From positions 21,986 to 85,985 of the forward strand of contig SCSX01000078.1 in the NCBI GenBank assembly GCA_004297825.1: a stretch of 64,000 bases of DNA, written 5' to 3'. The notes beneath the pieces are model-generated. The model saw only the letters and a program-made list of their open reading frames with translations. It did no database searches and was not told the DNA's origin. The position numbers were made by a program, and so were the translations under genes. This stretch comes from Spirochaetota bacterium. GTDB taxonomy: Bacteria; Spirochaetota; UBA4802; UBA5368. Below, piece after piece: positions 60,688 through 64,000 of the stretch (position 1 is its first letter; every line of letters starts with the position of its first letter).

Positions 60688-62925
60688 TCAGAGCTTCTCC
60701 ACGCGGCAGGGAACGTAGCGGTGCAGGGGCGTGCCCAGGAAATGGTCGCGGTGCGTGTTCTTCGTGAGCCGGTTCACGTTCACGCCGTAAACGTTGCCGT
60801 TGTAATCCAGCCCGAATCCGTGGGGGATGATCACCTGCCCCCTGCGCGCGGCTTCGGTCACCTCGAGCTCCACGTCAACCTGCCCGGCCTGGGTCCTGAC
60901 GCGCACCTTTTCCCCGTCGGCGAGGCCGCGTTCCGCGGCGTCGTCCGGGTGCATCGCGAGTGTGCAGGCGCGCTTCCCGCTGTTCCATTCGGGGTTGCGC
61001 ATGAGCGTGTTCGCGTTCATCGACATGTGGCGGCCGGCGTTCAGGATCAGGGGAAATTCCGCGCCCGGTTCCATCGCTCGCTTCTCGGATGCCGTATCCA
61101 GGTCCCTCAACCAGTCCTGCATCTCGGGCGCGTACACGTTGAGCTTTTTGTCCTCGGTCGTGACGAGGGACATGTTGTCATCGGGATCGCATTTTCCTAT
61201 CCAGAGTCCTTCCGGGTGATCGAGCACGGCCTGGAAGATCTCCTCGCCCATAAGCGGTGAATCCTTGAAACCGGCGCGTACCGCATTCTCCCGGAGAAGC
61301 TTCGGGGCGGTCATGAGCATCCCCCAGAGCGCCGCGAGGTTGCCGGAACCGAGCGTCTTCCCGAGCGTTTTCGCCAGAATGAAGGGCATGCCCTTCAGGG
61401 CCCTGGGCTCGCTCATCGCGAACTTCATGAGCTCCGCGCCGAACGCGGCGCGCGGTCCCTTCGCGGCTTCGTGGAGCGAATCGGGTATGGCGGGAATGAG
61501 GCCCATCGCATCGGCGATGCGCGTGTAAATCTCCCCGACCTCCAGCTGTTCGCCATCCGGCTCCACGAGGGGTCGGCGCATCTGGAAATATATTTCCGGA
61601 AAGGTGAGCGGGAAAAAGGTCCCGTCCCAGGATTCATACCCCGAGCGCGCGGGGAGCACGTAGTGCGAGAGCGCGGCCGTCTCGGTCATGGCGAGCTCGC
61701 TCGTCACGAGGAGGTCGAGCCTGGCGAAGGCGCGCTCGTAGGCGGTCGTGTCGGCGAAGGAGCGCAGGGGGTTCGCCCCGCTCACGCACACCGCGCGCAG
61801 CCGGTCGGGTTTATCGGACAAAATTTCCTCGGGCATCGCGTTGGGCGGGTAGTACCCAAGCACGGGCGGGAAGTTCGTCTCCACCGTCCTCCAGGTTTTT
61901 TCGTCGCGCTCGTCCGAGTGGCCGCCCAGCGGCATGAGCGTGCCGGGTATGATATTCCCGCCCGGAACCGCCAGGCGCCCGCAGACCGCCATGAGCACAT
62001 TGTGCAGGTAGCTCGCGAGCGTGCTGTGCCGGTTCATGTAAATCCCCAGGTCCGGGTGCATGCTCCAGTTCCGCGTCGTGAAGAGCCCGCACACCTCCAC
62101 CACCTTATCGTAATCGAGCTCGCAGAACGCGACCGCGGATTTCGCGTCGAAGTCCGTAAAGTGCGCGCGCACCTGGTCGAAACCGCTCACATACTTTTCT
62201 ATATATTCACGCTTCTCCCAACCGTTCCGGAGTATGATGGCGATCATCGCCTTCGTAAGAAGCGCGTCGGTTCCGGGGCGAAGCGCAAGATGGATGTCCG
62301 CAATCTCGGCGGTTTCGGACTTCCGGGGGTCTATCACGAGCAGGATCCTGGCGGGGTCCTTCGAGAACTCCCTGAGCACCAGGGGCGCCCGGGGTATCTG
62401 GTGGCTCACCATCCCGTTCCACCCGGTCGCGACCAGCATGTCCGATCGCGATTCGTCCGGCATCAGGAAGTTGTACTGCTTGCCGGTGACGCGCCCGAAC
62501 ACCCAGAAGAGCCCGCTGAACTCCTGGCCCACCGCGTTGTAATGATAGCGCGAGCCCAGCCCCTTCATGAGGCTCGTACCGAACGCCGCCTCGAAGTGAC
62601 AGCCCTGGCCGCCGCCGCCCATGTAGGCGAACGAGCGCGGTCCGTGGGCGCCGGTTATCGCCTTGAGCTTATCGGCGATCTCGCCTATCGCCTCGTCCCA
62701 GGAAATTTTTACGAAGGCATCGCCTTTTTTCTTGAGGGGGTGCGTGAGCCTCTGGTCGTGGTGCTGGTGGTAGGAGACGTTCATCCCCTTGCGGCACACG
62801 TAGCCCCTGCTCCGGGGATTGTCCTTGTCGCCCTTTACCTTCTCGATCCGGTTGTTCTCGATGAAAAGCTCCAGCCCGCAATTCTGTGCGCACAGCACGC
62901 AGCCCGACTTCTTCCATTCGCCCAT
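60688..62925 (-). CDS. Molybdopterin oxidoreductase (DMSO reductase superfamily)
   Basis: 745 aa from ATG 62925 (MGEWKKSG). The N-terminal [4Fe-4S] motif CVLCAQNCGLELFIENNRIEKVKGDKDNPRSRGYVC is followed by the molybdopterin-binding domains (HYNAVGQEFSG, DMLVATGWNGMVSH, LALRPGTDALLTKAMI) and a C-terminal dinucleotide-binding domain (NPEWNSGKRACTLAMHPDDAAERGLADGEKVRVRTQAGQVDVELEVTE). No Tat or Sec signal, so it is cytoplasmic. The substrate is not predictable. Its start overlaps the tetR stop (TAATG), so regulator and enzyme are coupled. Confidence 0.92.
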   Translation of the reverse strand: MGEWKKSGCVLCAQNCGLELFIENNRIEKVKGDKDNPRSRGYVCRKGMNVSYHQHHDQRLTHPLKKKGDAFVKISWDEAIGEIADKLKAITGAHGPRSFAYMGGGGQGCHFEAAFGTSLMKGLGSRYHYNAVGQEFSGLFWVFGRVTGKQYNFLMPDESRSDMLVATGWNGMVSHQIPRAPLVLREFSKDPARILLVIDPRKSETAEIADIHLALRPGTDALLTKAMIAIILRNGWEKREYIEKYVSGFDQVRAHFTDFDAKSAVAFCELDYDKVVEVCGLFTTRNWSMHPDLGIYMNRHSTLASYLHNVLMAVCGRLAVPGGNIIPGTLMPLGGHSDERDEKTWRTVETNFPPVLGYYPPNAMPEEILSDKPDRLRAVCVSGANPLRSFADTTAYERAFARLDLLVTSELAMTETAALSHYVLPARSGYESWDGTFFPLTFPEIYFQMRRPLVEPDGEQLEVGEIYTRIADAMGLIPAIPDSLHEAAKGPRAAFGAELMKFAMSEPRALKGMPFILAKTLGKTLGSGNLAALWGMLMTAPKLLRENAVRAGFKDSPLMGEEIFQAVLDHPEGLWIGKCDPDDNMSLVTTEDKKLNVYAPEMQDWLRDLDTASEKRAMEPGAEFPLILNAGRHMSMNANTLMRNPEWNSGKRACTLAMHPDDAAERGLADGEKVRVRTQAGQVDVELEVTEAARRGQVIIPHGFGLDYNGNVYGVNVNRLTKNTHRDHFLGTPLHRYVPCRVEKL

Positions 62926-63557
62926 TATCGGTCCCCCTTCGTTTTTCTTAACGACGTATTCTTCCCGGGAGCGCCGGCCCCGAGGAATGAGGAAATATAT
63001 TTCCGGTACAGCCTGATCGGCTCTATGCTCTTCGAGACCTTCATGTGTAATATGGCGCCTTCGAGGCCGTGGAAGAGCATGCACGCAGTCTCGGCGGTGT
63101 TCGTCCCGGCCGGGAGCGAGCCCTCGCGGCGCGCGTCCTCGAGACAGGACCCGATGTGCGCGATGAGTGAATCGATCACCGCCTGCAGGCGCGCGCGGAT
63201 GCGCTCGCTCGAATCGGACATCTCGAGCGAGAGGTTGCCTATGGGACATCCCAGGGTGCAGCCGGATTTGATGAAAAGACGCTCGTAGGTGTCCAGGAGC
63301 TTCGCGAGGCGCGCCAGCGGAGGAATGCCCCCGTCGTCCAGGGAGCGCGTGAAAAGCGAGCCCACGACCCCGGCGAAGTGGTCGATTATCGCGAGACCGA
63401 ATTCTTCCTTGCTCTTGAAATAGAAGTAGAACGATCCCTTGGGCACGCCCGCGCCCTCGAGTATCTGCTGGAGGCCGGTCGCGTTAAAGCCGCGGGCATG
63501 GATGAGTTCGGCTCCCTTGCGAATGATGGCGTCCCTGGTTCCCAGCTGCGCGCTCAT
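62925..63557 (-). CDS. TetR-family regulator, NemR/AcuR-like
   Basis: 210 aa. The N-terminal HTH (GFNATGLQQILEGAGVPKGSFYFYFKSKEEFGLAIIDHF) with PKGSFYFYF is typical of the NemR/AcuR branch. The ligand domain has a cysteine cluster FIKSGCTLGCPIGNLSLEMSD; in NemR a Cys in the same place senses electrophiles. A NemR-box-like operator lies upstream (63702-63721). It is the first gene of the tetR-oxidoreductase-fmdE operon and probably represses it. Confidence 0.9.
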   Translation of the reverse strand: MSAQLGTRDAIIRKGAELIHARGFNATGLQQILEGAGVPKGSFYFYFKSKEEFGLAIIDHFAGVVGSLFTRSLDDGGIPPLARLAKLLDTYERLFIKSGCTLGCPIGNLSLEMSDSSERIRARLQAVIDSLIAHIGSCLEDARREGSLPAGTNTAETACMLFHGLEGAILHMKVSKSIEPIRLYRKYISSFLGAGAPGKNTSLRKTKGDR

Positions 63558-63701
63558 CGCGGCTCTCCCGTCATGGTTTTCATCGTTCTCCCTTTGTCGT
63601 TTGCAGCTTCAGATCCGCCGCTTCATCCAGTCCTTTTCGTTCGCGGGGACGTACCGGATATCGGTCTCCGGATGTCGGGATGCACGGATCATGCAGGGAT
63701 G

Positions 63702-63721
63702 CTAGTAGACCGGTCGTCTAG
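63702..63721. promoter_or_regulatory. Imperfect 20-bp palindrome, candidate TetR operator
   Basis: CTAGTAGACCGGTCGTCTAG: the outer CTAG and the inner GACC/GGTC pair; two positions per half do not. It resembles the TAGACC-n4-GGTCTA type of NemR-family sites and lies about 145 nt upstream of the tetR start. Confidence 0.6.
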
Positions 63722-63846
63722 TGGTCAAGCGTTTTTCGTCGAAAAGTTTTCTCTGCGACCACTGAGCGAGAATTATTTTCGGGAAATGGGGCGTGGAAGA
63801 CATACCTCGCCCCTGGAGGTGTTGGACGTGTGTGTTTCTATGATGC

Positions 63847-63999
63847 TTACAGGGATGAAGTGCGGCGGTGGATTCTTCCTTTAGGGGTGTCGCCGGGGTC
63901 TCCCCAGTACAATTCCCAGCATATTATGCCATTTTCGATCCTCTGGCCGATGGCGTAATGTGGAAATTCGGCATAGTTATGCCTGCTCCCCCCATCTTG
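63847..63999 (-). CDS. 3' part of a relative of the 48.2-kb hypothetical gene, cut by window edge
   Basis: Reading from the right edge on the minus strand, the frame gives HNYAEFPHYAIGQRIENGIICWELYWGDPGDTPKGRIHRRTSSL and a TAA at 63847-63849. It aligns with NYTQYAVGTPSMKGILCWHFYWGNP near the C-terminus of the protein encoded at 48171-48692. Only about 50 residues are inside the window, so nothing can be said of its start or function. Confidence 0.65.
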   Translation of the reverse strand, partial: QDGGSRHNYAEFPHYAIGQRIENGIICWELYWGDPGDTPKGRIHRRTSSL

Positions 64000-64000
64000 A

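Overview
The window (about 60% GC overall, lower in accessory patches) looks like chromosomal DNA of a diderm, probably free-living spirochaete-type bacterium (Spirochaetota, perhaps leptospiral). This placement is inference. It rests on the rpsB-tsf-pyrH-frr-uppS-cdsA-dxr-rseP gene order, an outer-membrane vitamin B12 receptor, many lipoproteins, a chemoreceptor, a soluble protein built from MotA-like and FliG-like parts, and futalosine-route menaquinone genes. No rRNA or tRNA gene was seen. Many long antisense ORFs are high-GC shadows and are left out.

Region by region. 1-6.3 kb: the 3' part of a type I-C CRISPR-Cas locus (cas8c, partial at the left edge; cas7; cas4; cas1; cas2) with an array of 19 repeats and 18 spacers on the + strand. 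A DUF4160/DUF2442 gene pair and a hairpin sit inside the operon between cas7 and cas4. 6.5-6.9 kb: a hicB antitoxin followed by a hicA that has lost its catalytic core. 7.2-9.4 kb: a small membrane protein, an AzlCD amino-acid exporter and a lipoprotein peptidase of the C26 family. 9.6-11.5 kb: a perfect 50-bp palindrome, then a XRE-ImmA regulator/protease with a PIN-domain partner, behind a consensus promoter that carries an inverted repeat. 11.6-19.4 kb: a DUF4321 protein, a possible structured RNA, and the translation/envelope operon rpsB to rseP. 19.4-22.4 kb (minus strand): a lipoprotein nucleosidase, then a GHKL ATPase-mqnD-mqnB operon.

22.6-28 kb: a MATE transporter, a ROK regulator, a SET-domain protein, a J-domain protein, pth and a STAS protein. 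28.3-34.4 kb: a dehydrogenase, then a membrane protein-glycosyltransferase-glycosyltransferase-methyltransferase operon likely to build a surface glycan, a ParE-type toxin-antitoxin pair and a second methyltransferase. 34.6-47 kb: an ADP-forming acyl-CoA synthetase, uppP, a chemoreceptor, a YdeI protein, the MotA/FliG-like chimera, SanA, an outer-membrane lipoprotein, ispG, and a GH1 glycosidase overlapping an FGE-like domain protein. 47-50 kb: a TIGR01777 epimerase, an RHH-like hypothetical (a relative lies at the right edge), a stand-alone LeuA regulatory domain and a small lipoprotein.

50-52.4 kb: a cobalamin riboswitch with a terminator in front of btuB. 52.8-58.5 kb: a CoA-transferase, convergent with an etfB-etfA-EMO operon that should pass electrons from acyl-CoA oxidation to menaquinone, matching mqnD/mqnB. 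58.9-63.6 kb: a thioesterase and a tetR-molybdopterin oxidoreductase-fmdE operon that ends in the remains of a MOT1-type molybdate transporter.

Recurring themes are defence and addiction modules at the left end, isoprenoid and undecaprenyl steps spread over several loci (dxr, ispG, uppS, uppP), acyl-CoA metabolism joined to menaquinone, and a family of perfect palindromes sharing one core at 19.4, 49.8 and 52.5 kb.
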